Source: Bacillota bacterium (lineage in GTDB: Bacteria; Bacillota; Clostridia; Lachnospirales; Lachnospiraceae). Taken from it: a DNA stretch of 35,071 nt. The DNA lies in NCBI GenBank assembly GCA_029779695.1, contig JAKPAB010000310.1:1-35071 (forward strand), given 5' to 3'. The translations under genes and the position numbers were made by a program. The notes below the pieces were generated by a model that searched no databases, was not told the DNA's origin, and saw nothing but the letters and a program-made list of their open reading frames with translations. Position 1 is the stretch's first letter, and each line of letters starts with the position of its first letter. This document shows, in pieces, positions 7,518 to 16,221 of the stretch.

Positions 7518-7745
7518 ATGATTTCTATGACTATAAGACCTATAATAACCCGGGGACTTTTCATGATAGTAATCAAGCCGGAGTATGTGACCGCATTGAT
7601 TTTTCTGGTACTGGTTACTGTACTTATTGCGTTGATCGTTAGGGACAGAAATCGCTATCATAGTGATGAATCAGATGCGCAGGAAGCTGATAGGATCAAA
7701 AAAACATTTATAGAGCATGCCAAGAAAAGCTTTAAGGGCAGATAA
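7518..7745 (+). CDS. Small single-pass membrane protein, unknown
   Basis: I do not recognise this protein. From the ATG at 7518 it has 75 residues; GAGAG lies 6 nt upstream. A second in-frame ATG at 7563, with GGGGA 6 nt upstream, would give a 60-residue protein that begins close to the membrane segment and is also plausible. There is one hydrophobic helix of about 20 residues (YVTALIFLVLVTVLIALIV), followed by a basic RDRNR stop-transfer and a charged tail rich in Asp, Glu and Lys. The basic residues after the helix suggest the tail faces the cytoplasm. It lies downstream of a candidate promoter and 54 nt before the next frame. Confidence 0.5.
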   Translation: MISMTIRPIITRGLFMIVIKPEYVTALIFLVLVTVLIALIVRDRNRYHSDESDAQEADRIKKTFIEHAKKSFKGR

Positions 7746-7798
7746 TATAACATTTTAAACGAGAACATTATTAGCAAAGAAAGTGTGCTAAATAGCCG

Positions 7799-8053
7799 TT
7801 GCGTTGTATAGAAGGGAGAGGCAATGAGGGAAATAAAGTAAAAAGATTTAATCCTTCTACCGGAACAATATATTGCAATAATGATGTTGAATACGATAAA
7901 ACATCAATTATAGAAGCAAGAAAGAAATTAGAAGATAGAAGAGCAAGATATGAAAGAAACGGGGATGCAGAAGGGATTAGGCTATGTGATATATCTTCTG
8001 CACTTATGGAACTTTATCTTAATGAGATAGATGAAAACCAGAAGAATAAGTAA
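7799..8053 (+). CDS. Small hypothetical protein with disturbed start (possible frameshift)
   Basis: I do not recognise the family. The frame encodes about 84 residues from a TTG at 7799, but no ribosome binding site fits that codon. A strong GGGAGAGG sits before an ATG at 7824, which reads only Met-Arg-Glu-Ile-Lys-stop in another frame. One extra base after the AAAG at 7835-7838 would join that start to the long frame and give MREIKVKRFNPSTGTIY. So either a single base is missing (sequence error or real mutation), or a TTG start or frameshifting is used. The body is helical and charged: TSIIEARKKLEDRRARYE, then GDAEGIRLCDISSALMELYLNEI. It is soluble, with two Cys in the conserved-looking part. 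Confidence 0.5.
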   Translation: MRCIEGRGNEGNKVKRFNPSTGTIYCNNDVEYDKTSIIEARKKLEDRRARYERNGDAEGIRLCDISSALMELYLNEIDENQKNK

Positions 8054-8130
8054 AACCCTTATTATTTAAGGCGAATTGCTTTTATATAATATAGAATTAA
8101 TAAATTCATGACTTATATTTATATTTATTT

Positions 8131-8165
8131 CCAGGACTTCCAATATGGATGTTCCGGATTTTTTT
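8131..8165 (+). terminator. Probable terminator
   Basis: An 11-bp arm (8131-8141) pairs with 8147-8157 around a 5-nt loop, with two mismatches and one G-U pair, followed by A and seven T (8159-8165). It lies 78 nt after the small gene and upstream of dgt. Confidence 0.55.
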
Positions 8166-8204
8166 ATGTAAAAAAATTAAATATAAAAAAATATATAAAA
8201 AGTA

Positions 8205-8222
8205 AAAAGGAAATTTCCTTTT
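8205..8222. repeat. 18-bp perfect palindrome upstream of dgt
   Basis: AAAAGG-AAATTT-CCTTTT is self-complementary over all 18 bp. It lies 66 nt before the GTG start of dgt, where an operator would be expected, but it is low complexity. The rest of the 8054-8287 spacer is A/T rich, and I see no convincing promoter hexamer pair in it. Confidence 0.5.
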
Positions 8223-8287
8223 AATCCGTAATTATTCTATGTAGGATTTGTTACTAGTTATACTTTTGCCAAAAGAGGAGGCTGGAT

Positions 8288-9301
8288 GTGACTATTCGTG
8301 AACAAATGGAAGATATGGAAGCGAAGACTCTTAGCTCTTATGCAACACTTAGTACTGCATCAAGAGGAAGAGATGTGGACGAACCACAGTGTGACATTAG
8401 GCCGATTTTTCAAAGAGATAGAGACAGAATACTGCATTGTAAGGCTTTTAGAAGATTGAAAAATAAGACACAGGTGTTTCTGACACCATTAGGCGATCAT
8501 TATAGGACGAGGTTGTCCCATACCCTAGAAGTGTCTCAGAATGCAAGAACGATTTCCAAGGCACTCAGATTAAATGAAGATCTGACAGAGGCAATTGCTC
8601 TTGGACATGATCTGGGGCACACCCCATTCGGACATGCCGGAGAGAAAATATTGAATCAGCTTGTTTCTGATGGGTTCAGGCATAATGAACAGAGTGTCAG
8701 AATAGTGGAGCTACTGGAAAAAGATGGACAGGGACTGAATCTCACATGGGAGGTCAGAGACGGCATAAAAAATCATCAGACCAGTCTCACACCTGCGACC
8801 CCAGAGGGAAAAGTGGTACGACTCAGTGACAAGATCGCATATGTAAATGCCGACATTGATGATGCAATCAGAGCAGAGATACTTACAGAGGATGATATCC
8901 CATTGGATATCAGGAATACTCTGGGTTTTTCTACAAGAGCCAGACTTAATACATTGATCCATGATGTGATCACTAATAGTAAAGATACATATGATATACA
9001 TATGTCAGATGAGATTTTTCAGGCGATGTCTGAACTTCGAGCATTTATGTTCAAGTCAGTTTATACTAATCCTGTTGCCAAGGGTGAAGAGGTTAAGGCT
9101 AGGAGGATGATAAAGGAATTGTTTGAATATTATACTTTCCATCCGGAGGATATGCCGGAAAGATTCCAAGAGATGAATGCAGAGGGAACTCCGATGGATA
9201 GAGTCATTGCGGACTATATATCGGGAATGACAGATCAGTATGCAGTTACCAAGTTTAATGAGTATTTTATGCCCAAGGCTTGGGAAGTAGATGGTTATTG
9301 A
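8288..9301 (+). CDS. dgt: Deoxyguanosinetriphosphate triphosphohydrolase-like protein
   Basis: An HD-domain hydrolase that cleaves dNTPs to deoxynucleoside and triphosphate, affecting the dNTP pool for replication. The 337-residue product has the metal-binding residues of the HD superfamily: His78 in RTRLSHTLEVSQ, His107-Asp108 in GHDLGHTPFGH, and a later Asp in LSDKIAYVNADIDDA. The start is GTG at 8288, with AGGAGG 6-7 nt upstream; the product then begins MTIREQMEDMEAKTLS, as is typical of the short clostridial form. The length fits the short dGTPase-like class, not the ~500-residue E. coli enzyme. It is followed by dnaG and rpoD, an order common in Clostridia that suggests a replication-linked role. 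Confidence 0.92.
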   Translation: MTIREQMEDMEAKTLSSYATLSTASRGRDVDEPQCDIRPIFQRDRDRILHCKAFRRLKNKTQVFLTPLGDHYRTRLSHTLEVSQNARTISKALRLNEDLTEAIALGHDLGHTPFGHAGEKILNQLVSDGFRHNEQSVRIVELLEKDGQGLNLTWEVRDGIKNHQTSLTPATPEGKVVRLSDKIAYVNADIDDAIRAEILTEDDIPLDIRNTLGFSTRARLNTLIHDVITNSKDTYDIHMSDEIFQAMSELRAFMFKSVYTNPVAKGEEVKARRMIKELFEYYTFHPEDMPERFQEMNAEGTPMDRVIADYISGMTDQYAVTKFNEYFMPKAWEVDGY

Positions 9302-9422
9302 TCGTTGAATCATTGACGACAGTTTTTTAAAAATAGGTAATGTACTTCTATCTATTAAATCATCTAACTGATTTTTTATAGAAGTTAAGCACATCAATTG
9401 TGGACAGAAGGAATTAATTATA

Positions 9423-11264
9423 ATGCCAAGATATTCGGATGAGATCATCGAGGAAGTTCGTTCAAGAAACGACATCGTAGATGTTATTCAAAATTATGTT
9501 CAACTGAAAAAGAAAGGCGGCTCTTATTTTGGGCTGTGCCCTTTTCATAATGAAAAATCTCCTTCTTTCTCTGTTTCCAGAGATAAGCAGATGTACTATT
9601 GCTTCGGTTGCGGAGCTGGCGGCAATGTCTATTCATTTCTGATGAATTATGAGAACCTGACTTTCCCTGAAGCGGTAAATGAACTGGCAGACAGGATAGG
9701 AATGTCTCTTCCCAAGGAGGAAATGACCAGGGAAGACATGGAACGTGATAAGAGAAAAGCTGTGCTTTTCGCGATTCAGAAGGATGCAGCCATGTATTAC
9801 TATGGGTTGCTTCGCTCCAAAACCGGTGAAACTGGTATGAAATATTTTATATCCAGAGAGCTCACAGAAGACACTATAAAGAAATTCGGACTGGGGTATT
9901 CTGATGTCAGGGGCGGCGTATATGGATACTTGAAAAATAAGGGTTATTCCAATGATCTGATAAGAGCCAGCGGACTGGTTACTTATACTGAGGGCAAGGG
10001 ATTCAGAGATAAGTTCTGGAACCGTGTCATGTTTCCGATCATGGATACATCCCAGAGGGTTGTTGGTTTCGGCGGTCGTGTAATGGGCGATGGCGAACCC
10101 AAATACCTGAATTCACCGGAGACAGAGATATTTGACAAGGGGCGTATACTTTATGGAGCTCATCTGGCCAGAAAGAGCCGGCGTGATGTGATGATACTCT
10201 GTGAGGGATATATGGATGTCATTTCCCTTCATCAGGCTGGATTTGATAATGCTGTAGCCTCTCTTGGAACCGCCCTTACGGAAAAAAATGCCATGGCGCT
10301 TAAACGGTTTAGAAGGGATGTATATCTAAGCTATGATAGTGATGGCGCCGGAGTCAAGGCCGCACTCAGAGCGATTGCGATTTTTAGGAAGATCGGAGTG
10401 ACCTGTAAGGTTATTAATATGAGACCTCATAAGGATCCGGACGAATTCATCAAGGCTCTGGGAACAGAAGAGTATGAGAAGAGAATACAACAGGCCGAGA
10501 ACAGTTTTCTGTTTACCATTAGAATGGCGGAACCGGATTATGATCTGAGAGATCCGGAATCAAAAACAGCTTTTCAGAGATATATGGCCGACCGGGTACT
10601 GGAATTTGCAGAGGAGATCGAGAGAAATAATTACATCGGAGTTCTTTGTGAGAAGTACAATATGGGTATTGATGATTTTAGAAAATTAGTAGCCCATGAG
10701 GCAGCCAAGGGAATTGCTAACGGTAAAAACCCGGGAACTGATATGGTAAGTATTCCCGATGCCGATTATGATCAGAATTCTGATACGTATCGGAAACCTA
10801 TACCTACCGGAAAAAAGAAAACCATGACAAGAGATACAGGATTACAGCAATCTGAGAGACTCCTACTTACATGGATGACATACTACAGCAATGTATATGA
10901 AACATTGAAAGAGTACCTCACAGAGGAAGATTTTTCCGAAGGGGTACATAGGGATGTGGCCAGTCAGATGGCAATTGACATGTCTGAGGGTAAACCGCCT
11001 GATCCGGCAGCTCTTATGGACAGATATTCAGATGAGAGTGATCGTCAGGAAATCGCCAGGATATATCATTCGGAGGAAGAGTTAAAGGTTGAAGCCGAAA
11101 AGAGCAAGGCTATAAAAGAAGCTCTTATAAGAGTCAAAAAGTCTTCCATTGAGCGTGAAAACAAGACAATGGATAGTTCCGGAGCCGATTCATTTAAAAA
11201 AAGGCTCGATGATAGAAAGTTTTTGGAAAAGCTTGAAAAGACCGATTTCAAATTCGGTGTGTGA
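9423..11264 (+). CDS. dnaG: DNA primase
   Basis: Makes RNA primers for lagging-strand synthesis with the replicative helicase. The 613-residue protein has the N-terminal CHC2 zinc finger (Cys39, His42, Cys60, Cys63), then the catalytic core with GFGGR (about 215), and the TOPRIM acidic motifs EGYMDV (from Glu261) and DSDGAG (about 305). The C-terminal part beyond about 440 is the helicase-interaction domain; it includes a Lys/Thr-rich linker and a helical segment from about 475. AGAAGGA stands before the ATG. The stop overlaps an unused upstream GTG of the rpoD frame, and the rpoD ATG is 17 nt downstream, so the two are likely co-transcribed in a macromolecular-synthesis operon. No rpsU is seen. 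Confidence 0.97.
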   Translation: MPRYSDEIIEEVRSRNDIVDVIQNYVQLKKKGGSYFGLCPFHNEKSPSFSVSRDKQMYYCFGCGAGGNVYSFLMNYENLTFPEAVNELADRIGMSLPKEEMTREDMERDKRKAVLFAIQKDAAMYYYGLLRSKTGETGMKYFISRELTEDTIKKFGLGYSDVRGGVYGYLKNKGYSNDLIRASGLVTYTEGKGFRDKFWNRVMFPIMDTSQRVVGFGGRVMGDGEPKYLNSPETEIFDKGRILYGAHLARKSRRDVMILCEGYMDVISLHQAGFDNAVASLGTALTEKNAMALKRFRRDVYLSYDSDGAGVKAALRAIAIFRKIGVTCKVINMRPHKDPDEFIKALGTEEYEKRIQQAENSFLFTIRMAEPDYDLRDPESKTAFQRYMADRVLEFAEEIERNNYIGVLCEKYNMGIDDFRKLVAHEAAKGIANGKNPGTDMVSIPDADYDQNSDTYRKPIPTGKKKTMTRDTGLQQSERLLLTWMTYYSNVYETLKEYLTEEDFSEGVHRDVASQMAIDMSEGKPPDPAALMDRYSDESDRQEIARIYHSEEELKVEAEKSKAIKEALIRVKKSSIERENKTMDSSGADSFKKRLDDRKFLEKLEKTDFKFGV

Positions 11265-11281
11265 AGTTAAGGAGGAGCCCG

Positions 11282-12613
11282 ATGGCAGACAAGAAAGCAA
11301 AAGACATAATGGAGGATAAGGTTTTGGAAGAGACCAAGAATACTGTAAAGGCCAAGAAAACACCCGCCAAAAAGGATGTGGATAAAAAAACGACAGATAA
11401 AAATGCCACTGCATCCAAGAAAGGCAGTTCCAAAGATACTGTAGATAAGAAGTCACAGAGTGAAGCAGTAGTAGATGCCAACAGCGACAAGTCTGTGGAT
11501 GAATTCGAGAAGAGGCTTAATAATCTTTTACCTATTGCCAATAAGAATGGCAATGTGCTCTCATATGTTGAGATCAATAATGCTTTTAAGGGCATTGATA
11601 TGAAGGATGAACAGTTTGATTATATCCTGGAATTCTTAGAGAAAAATAATATTGAAATGACTAAGGGGACAGATGGTTCACTGGATACTCTTGATACCCT
11701 TGATGAAATCGATGATGATTTTATCCCGGATGAAGAGGATGAAATAGATACAAGCGCCATCGACCTGTCTGTTCCGGAAGGAATAAGTGTAGAAGATCCT
11801 GTCAGAATGTATCTGAAGGAAATCGGTAAGGTCAACCTCCTCACGGCAGAAGAGGAAATAGATCTTGCACAGAGAATGGAAAACGGCGATGATGAGGCCA
11901 AGAAACGTCTCGCAGAGGCCAATCTTCGTCTTGTTGTCAGCATTGCCAAGAGATATGTAGGCCGTGGAATGCAGTTCTTGGATCTGATCCAGGAAGGTAA
12001 CCTGGGTCTGATCAAGGCAGTTGAGAAGTTCGATTATCAGAAGGGTTACAAGTTCTCAACATACGCTACATGGTGGATCCGTCAGGCAATTACCAGAGCA
12101 ATTGCAGATCAGGCCCGTACGATCAGAATTCCTGTTCATATGGTAGAGACAATTAACAAGCAGATCAGAATATCTAGACAGCTTCTTCAGGAGCTAGGTC
12201 GTGAACCGACTCCGGAGGAGATCGCTGAGAAAATGGACATTACTGTTGACAGAGTAAGAGAGATAATGAAGATATCTCAGGAACCTGTTTCTCTTGAGAC
12301 ACCTATTGGTGAAGAGGAAGATAGCCATTTGGGAGATTTTATCCAGGATGAAAATGCTCCGGTACCTGCTGATGCTGCGACATTTACAATGCTTAGAGAA
12401 CAGTTGGATGAGGTCCTTGGAACGCTGACAGAGAGAGAACAGAAGGTCCTTATCCTTAGATTTGGTCTAGAGGATGGAAGAGGTCGTACGCTTGAAGAAG
12501 TAGGCAAAGAATTTAACGTAACCCGTGAGCGTATAAGACAGATCGAGGCCAAGGCACTTAGAAAGCTTAGACATCCAAGTAGAAGCCGTAAACTCAAGGA
12601 TTATCTGGAATAA
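11282..12613 (+). CDS. rpoD: Primary sigma factor (sigma-70/SigA)
   Basis: Directs RNA polymerase to housekeeping promoters. From the ATG at 11282 (AAGGAGG 5-6 nt upstream) the product has 443 residues; the frame is open from 11261 but that start is not supported. Residues 2-70 are a Lys-rich, low-complexity extension. Region 1.1 follows ([10 protein letters not shown]... from about 74), then an acidic stretch. Region 1.2 begins at [10 protein letters not shown]; regions 2.1-2.4 include [14 protein letters not shown] and [17 protein letters not shown]. Region 3 and region 4.2, with the helix-turn-helix [21 protein letters not shown], close the protein. It matches SigA apart from the longer N-terminus. 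Candidate promoters named here assume its TTGACA/TATAAT preference. Confidence 0.97.
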   Translation: MADKKAKDIMEDKVLEETKNTVKAKKTPAKKDVDKKTTDKNATASKKGSSKDTVDKKSQSEAVVDANSDKSVDEFEKRLNNLLPIANKNGNVLSYVEINNAFKGIDMKDEQFDYILEFLEKNNIEMTKGTDGSLDTLDTLDEIDDDFIPDEEDEIDTSAIDLSVPEGISVEDPVRMYLKEIGKVNLLTAEEEIDLAQRMENGDDEAKKRLAEANLRLVVSIAKRYVGRGMQFLDLIQEGNLGLIKAVEKFDYQKGYKFSTYATWWIRQAITRAIADQARTIRIPVHMVETINKQIRISRQLLQELGREPTPEEIAEKMDITVDRVREIMKISQEPVSLETPIGEEEDSHLGDFIQDENAPVPADAATFTMLREQLDEVLGTLTEREQKVLILRFGLEDGRGRTLEEVGKEFNVTRERIRQIEAKALRKLRHPSRSRKLKDYLE

Positions 12614-12627
12614 ATAATAAAAATATT

Positions 12628-13338
12628 ATGAATAATATAAAACTACGTCGCCGCCTAATGGCGGTGGCTTCACTTATACCATCCGGCGTTAGGCTGTGTG
12701 ATGTGGGGACTGACCATGGTTTTCTACCTATCAAGCTGGTACTGGAGGGACATATCCCCAGTGCAATCGCAATGGATCTTAGATCTGGCCCTCTTGAAAG
12801 AGCATCAGCCCATACAAAGGAGTATGGTCTATCAGATAAAATCGATGTAAGACTATCAGATGGTCTGATGGAGATTTCTCCTGGAGAGGCAGACTGTGTA
12901 TCTATATCCGGTATGGGAGGGCTGAATATTCAGGGAATACTGAATGCCAGATCTGATGTGGTGTCTGATCTTAGATTTATGGTACTGCAGCCACAATCGG
13001 ATATTGAGGTGGTCCGTCAATTAGTTGGCGAAAAAGGATTTCAGATAACTCGCGAAATGGCAGTTTTAGAAGATGGCAAATATTATTTTGCCATGTTATG
13101 CGAGAATGTTTCATATTCTGGTGTTAGAAAGTTATCTAGGACACAGGCTATTTTTGGCCCATACCTGATAAGCCAACATGATAAGGTGCTCTATTCTTAT
13201 TTGGATAAAGAAAAAAGAATTACTGAGAAGATTATAGACAGTTTGAAATATGCGGAAAAAAATGACAGAAACCTAGATCGATTACAGGAAGCAGAGGATT
13301 ATCTGTCTATTATCAACGAAGTGCTTCAGAAATTTTAG
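12628..13338 (+). CDS. trmK: tRNA (adenine-N1)-methyltransferase, position 22
   Basis: A class I SAM-dependent methyltransferase of the TrmK family, which forms m1A22 in tRNA. The 236-residue product begins with the typical basic helix LRRRLMAVASLIP, then the SAM-binding motif CDVGTDHGFLPIKL, an acidic turn AMDLRSGPL, and the family motif SISGMGG. The conserved LQPQSD follows, then a C-terminal coiled coil of charged helices. It starts 15 nt after the rpoD stop. The trmK gene sits next to rpoD in many Firmicutes, which supports the name. The ribosome binding site is weak, so translation may depend on coupling to rpoD. Confidence 0.9.
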   Translation: MNNIKLRRRLMAVASLIPSGVRLCDVGTDHGFLPIKLVLEGHIPSAIAMDLRSGPLERASAHTKEYGLSDKIDVRLSDGLMEISPGEADCVSISGMGGLNIQGILNARSDVVSDLRFMVLQPQSDIEVVRQLVGEKGFQITREMAVLEDGKYYFAMLCENVSYSGVRKLSRTQAIFGPYLISQHDKVLYSYLDKEKRITEKIIDSLKYAEKNDRNLDRLQEAEDYLSIINEVLQKF

Positions 13339-13372
13339 ATTTTCCTAAGGTTAGTTAAAAGGGGGAAATATT

Positions 13373-15049
13373 ATGAGCGATATTAAACTAACAGTAAAAG
13401 GGATAAAAGAAGGATCAATAGAAGAAGCAATAATACCTGCTGGAACTACTTTTCTGGAATTGGCAAGGAAATATCAGAGCTATTATGTTGATGATATTGT
13501 TCTTGCGATGCATAGAAACAGGCTCTATGAACTTAACAAGAAAATCCCTTGTGATGGTGAGATAACATTTATCACCACCAGACAGAGTAACGGAAGACGG
13601 ACTTATAGGAGGAGTGTGGTTCTTCTGATGCAGAAGGCACTTGTGAACCTTTTGCCACATGATAATTCCGATATAATAGTCCAGCATTCTCTTGCTCAGG
13701 GATATTACTGCCTGTTAAAAGCTTCTATAGTAGTGGTCTCAGATGAATTCCTAAATAAATTAAAAGATGAGATGCTTAGGCTATGTGAACTTGATCTGCC
13801 ATTGGAAAAATATTCAGTGCCAACAAGCGAAGCCAAGAAGATCTTTCACGAAGAGGGACTGACAGATAAGGAGAGGTTGATGAGATACCGCTCCTGTTCC
13901 TCTACCCATATTTATGATCTGGATGGTTTCAAGGACTATTTTTACGGATATATGGTTTCGTCAACAGGATATTTAAAATATTTTGATCTGAAGAAATATG
14001 ATGAAGGATTTATGCTTCTTTTTCCTTATGAAGATACGAAAAAGGTAGCAGAATTCAAGCCTTCACATAAATTGTTCCAGGTTCAGAAAAATGCAAATGC
14101 CTGGAGCTCACTTATGAAAGTCAGTACTGTAGGAGCTCTTAATGATCTGGTCTGTAGCGGTGAGGGAACCAATCTGATACTGATGCAGGAAGCTCTTATG
14201 GAGCAGAAGATCGGGGCACTTGCTCAGACTATTGCCAAGAGAAGAGACACCAAGTTCGTAATGATCGCTGGACCATCATCCTCCGGCAAGACCACATTCT
14301 CATATAGACTGTCTACACAGTTGATGGCCTGTGGACTCAAGCCTCATCCTCTTTCGATCGATGATTATTATATTGATAGGGACAAGATACCTACGGAACC
14401 GGATGGTACAGTGGATCTTGAAAGTATCAAGGGAATAGATGTGGATCAGTTTAATGCGGATATGACCAGATTATTAAAGGGCGAGACAGTGGATATGCCT
14501 TCGTTTAATTTTAAGACAGGTAAGCGGGAATATCGTGGCAAGACTATGAAACTGGGATCGGATGATGTACTTGTGATCGAAGGAATACATGGACTCAATG
14601 AGAAAATGAGCTACCTGATACCTAATGAGAATAAGTATAAAATATATATAAGTGCACTTACTCAGCTGGCAATTGATGAGCATAATCCTCTTTCTACTAC
14701 AGATGGTAGATTGATCAGGAGAATCGTTCGTGATGCTAGAACCAGAGGCAGTGATGCAGAAGAGACACTTGGAATGTGGGATAGCGTCAGACGTGGTGAG
14801 GAAAATAATATTTTTCCTTTCCAGGATGGCTGCGATACAATGTTCAACTCGGCACTTATATATGAGATGTCCGTATTGAAATTGTATGCGTACCCGCTTC
14901 TCATGGCTATCAAGCCGGATAGTCCACAGTATGCGGAAGCAAAGCGACTAAAGAAACTGTTGGATTATTTTATTACGCTTTCGCCTGATGCAGTCAATAA
15001 TACTTCACTTCTCCGGGAATTTATCGGAGGAAGTATATTGAACGTATAG
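13373..15049 (+). CDS. TGS-domain nucleoside (uridine-type) kinase
   Basis: A 558-residue two-part protein. The N-terminal part resembles the front of threonyl-tRNA synthetase: a TGS-like ubiquitin fold (about 1-65, with AGTTFLELARKYQ), then a region like the second additional domain. The C-terminal part is a P-loop kinase of the uridine kinase/phosphoribulokinase family: MIAGPSSSGKTTFSYRL (from Met297), SIDDYYIDR, LVIEGIHGLNE and RRIVRDARTRG. The catalytic and Mg-binding groups look intact, so it should phosphorylate a nucleoside, with uridine the usual guess; the true substrate is not shown by sequence. A G-rich site (GGGGGAAA) precedes the ATG. Related fusion proteins are widespread in Clostridia and Bacteroidetes. 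rnpB follows on the same strand with its own promoter. Confidence 0.88.
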   Translation: MSDIKLTVKGIKEGSIEEAIIPAGTTFLELARKYQSYYVDDIVLAMHRNRLYELNKKIPCDGEITFITTRQSNGRRTYRRSVVLLMQKALVNLLPHDNSDIIVQHSLAQGYYCLLKASIVVVSDEFLNKLKDEMLRLCELDLPLEKYSVPTSEAKKIFHEEGLTDKERLMRYRSCSSTHIYDLDGFKDYFYGYMVSSTGYLKYFDLKKYDEGFMLLFPYEDTKKVAEFKPSHKLFQVQKNANAWSSLMKVSTVGALNDLVCSGEGTNLILMQEALMEQKIGALAQTIAKRRDTKFVMIAGPSSSGKTTFSYRLSTQLMACGLKPHPLSIDDYYIDRDKIPTEPDGTVDLESIKGIDVDQFNADMTRLLKGETVDMPSFNFKTGKREYRGKTMKLGSDDVLVIEGIHGLNEKMSYLIPNENKYKIYISALTQLAIDEHNPLSTTDGRLIRRIVRDARTRGSDAEETLGMWDSVRRGEENNIFPFQDGCDTMFNSALIYEMSVLKLYAYPLLMAIKPDSPQYAEAKRLKKLLDYFITLSPDAVNNTSLLREFIGGSILNV

Positions 15050-15088
15050 GGTTTAGATGCTGTTGGTCGTACAATTTATAAATTACAC

Positions 15089-15118
15089 TTGTTAATGTAG
15101 TTGACTTTGAGGTACAAT
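15089..15118 (+). promoter_or_regulatory. Candidate rnpB promoter with palindrome over the -10
   Basis: TTGTTA (15089-15094), an 18-nt spacer and TACAAT (15113-15118) fit a sigma-70 promoter that starts close to the RNA 5' end. A 6-bp inverted repeat GAGGTA/TACCTC (15109-15114 and 15121-15126) brackets the -10 element. Confidence 0.5.
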
Positions 15119-15126
15119 AATACCTC

Positions 15127-15464
15127 GGAAAAGCAGGCTAGACGATCGCGGTTCGATTTCGAAACGAGGAAAGTCCGGGCTTCATAGGGCAGGGATGCCG
15201 GCTAACGGCCGGTGGAGGTGACTCCCAGGATAGTGCAACAGAAATATACCGCCGGGTTTTCCCGGCAAGGGTGAAAAGGCAGTGTAAGAGACTACCGTAT
15301 CCGTGGTAACATGGATAGCCATGTAAACCCCATCCGAAGCAAGACTAGAACGGAACGATGACGTGGCCCGCCAGTTCCAGGTTAGTCGCTTGAGACGACT
15401 GGCAACGGTCGTCCTAGATAGATGATCGTCCAAGACATAACCCGGCTTACAGGCTTGCTTTTCC
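15127..15464 (+). ncRNA. rnpB: RNase P RNA, bacterial class A
   Basis: The catalytic RNA that trims tRNA 5' leaders. Recognised by its conserved blocks: GAGGAAAGTCCGGGCTTCAT near the 5' end, GGGCAGG followed by a GCCGGC/GCCGG hairpin, AGTGCAACAGAAA, GGTGAAAAGG, the CCATCCGAAGCAAGACTAGA block, and the 3' AAC-CCGGCTTACAGGC. The ends form the P1 helix: AAAAGCAGGCT at 15129 pairs with AGGCTTGCTTTT ending at 15462. These features are class A, not the Bacillus class B form. The 3' strand of P1 runs into a T-rich tail (15459-15470) that probably terminates it. Ends are accurate to a few bases. An opposite-strand frame inside this span is spurious. Confidence 0.95.
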
Positions 15465-15531
15465 TTTTTTGGTTAAAATAATAATAAAAAATAGTAGATT
15501 CTAAAAGTTTTATTAAACATGAGTCTGATTT

Positions 15532-15607
15532 ATTGACATGACGCTTTCGTATGATTAATCTTAATTTCAGTTATCACGAAGCTTCGTGTCAATTTTTATG
15601 TGTCAAT
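15532..15607. repeat. Inverted and direct repeats downstream of rnpB
   Basis: ATTGACA (15532-15538) is matched by its complement TGTCAAT at 15587-15593 and again at 15601-15607. Between them lies a perfect 14-bp palindrome CACGAAGCTTCGTG (15575-15588). The long arms could form an imperfect hairpin ending in TTTTT (a second rnpB terminator), or act as an operator for the membrane-protein gene at 15649. TTGACA at 15533 could also be a -35 hexamer, but no good -10 follows at 16-18 nt. Confidence 0.5.
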
Positions 15608-15648
15608 AGTGGTATGACAGCGTATATTGCAGATAGTAGGAGTTACAA

Positions 15649-16140
15649 ATGGGATTTAAACAGAGTTTATATAGGTTTATGCAGGGAAGAAACGGACAGG
15701 ATGCTCTTGGCAAGTTCTCACTTATAGCATCACTGATATTGCTTGTTGTTTCATCTTTTACGAGATCAGGAATATTATATCTGGCAGCTATAGTTGTACT
15801 AGGATATGCATATTTTAGAGTCATGTCAAAAAATATCCAGAAGAGATACTACGAGAATCAGAAATATCTCGATTTTATAGGCAAGATAAAGGGATTTTTC
15901 AGCGGGAATAATAGAAGTACCGTGGACATGAAGTCCGGATATAAAGGATATAAAGGATATAATAGAGGCGCTTCGGGGAGTACCCGGAGCAATAGTTTCT
16001 GGAATAGAACAAAGGCTGATCCATTTTATAGGATATACAAGTGCCCGTCCTGCGGACAGAAAACAAGAGTGCCAAAGCATAAAGGAAGAATAGAGATTAC
16101 TTGTCCCAGGTGCGGAAACAGTTTTATAAAGAGAACCTGA
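15649..16140 (+). CDS. Two-TM membrane protein with C-terminal zinc ribbon
   Basis: I do not recognise a named family. The 163-residue protein starts after TAGGAG. It has two hydrophobic segments (about 24-40 and 43-60), a charged segment, then a Gly/Ser/Tyr-rich stretch with a GYKGYKGY repeat. A C-terminal zinc ribbon has two CxxC knuckles, Cys132/Cys135 (CPSCGQ) and Cys152/Cys155 (CPRCGN). The tail of basic residues suggests the ribbon faces the cytoplasm and might bind nucleic acid or a protein. It is followed, 81 nt later, by the DUF5685 gene and then a J-domain gene; the three may work together, since zinc ribbons and J-domains both occur in chaperone systems. That link is inference from position. 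Confidence 0.75.
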   Translation: MGFKQSLYRFMQGRNGQDALGKFSLIASLILLVVSSFTRSGILYLAAIVVLGYAYFRVMSKNIQKRYYENQKYLDFIGKIKGFFSGNNRSTVDMKSGYKGYKGYNRGASGSTRSNSFWNRTKADPFYRIYKCPSCGQKTRVPKHKGRIEITCPRCGNSFIKRT

Positions 16141-16221
16141 TGGTTTATAGATTACATGTATGATTTGTAGAAATAGTTGAAAAGAAGGAATTGATTTATT
16201 GATAAATGGAGCGATAGATAA

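Noticed and set aside
9344-9385. 8-bp inverted repeat before dnaG as a terminator of dgt
   Set aside because: The 26-nt loop is long and the arm is not followed by a T-run; probably chance in A/T-rich DNA.
15101-15118. TTGACT just before the rnpB -10
   Set aside because: It is only 6 nt from TACAAT, too close to serve as its -35; TTGTTA at 15089 has a proper 18-nt spacer.
15182-15433. 83-codon open frame on the minus strand
   Set aside because: It lies wholly within the RNase P RNA, whose conserved blocks and pairing explain the sequence.
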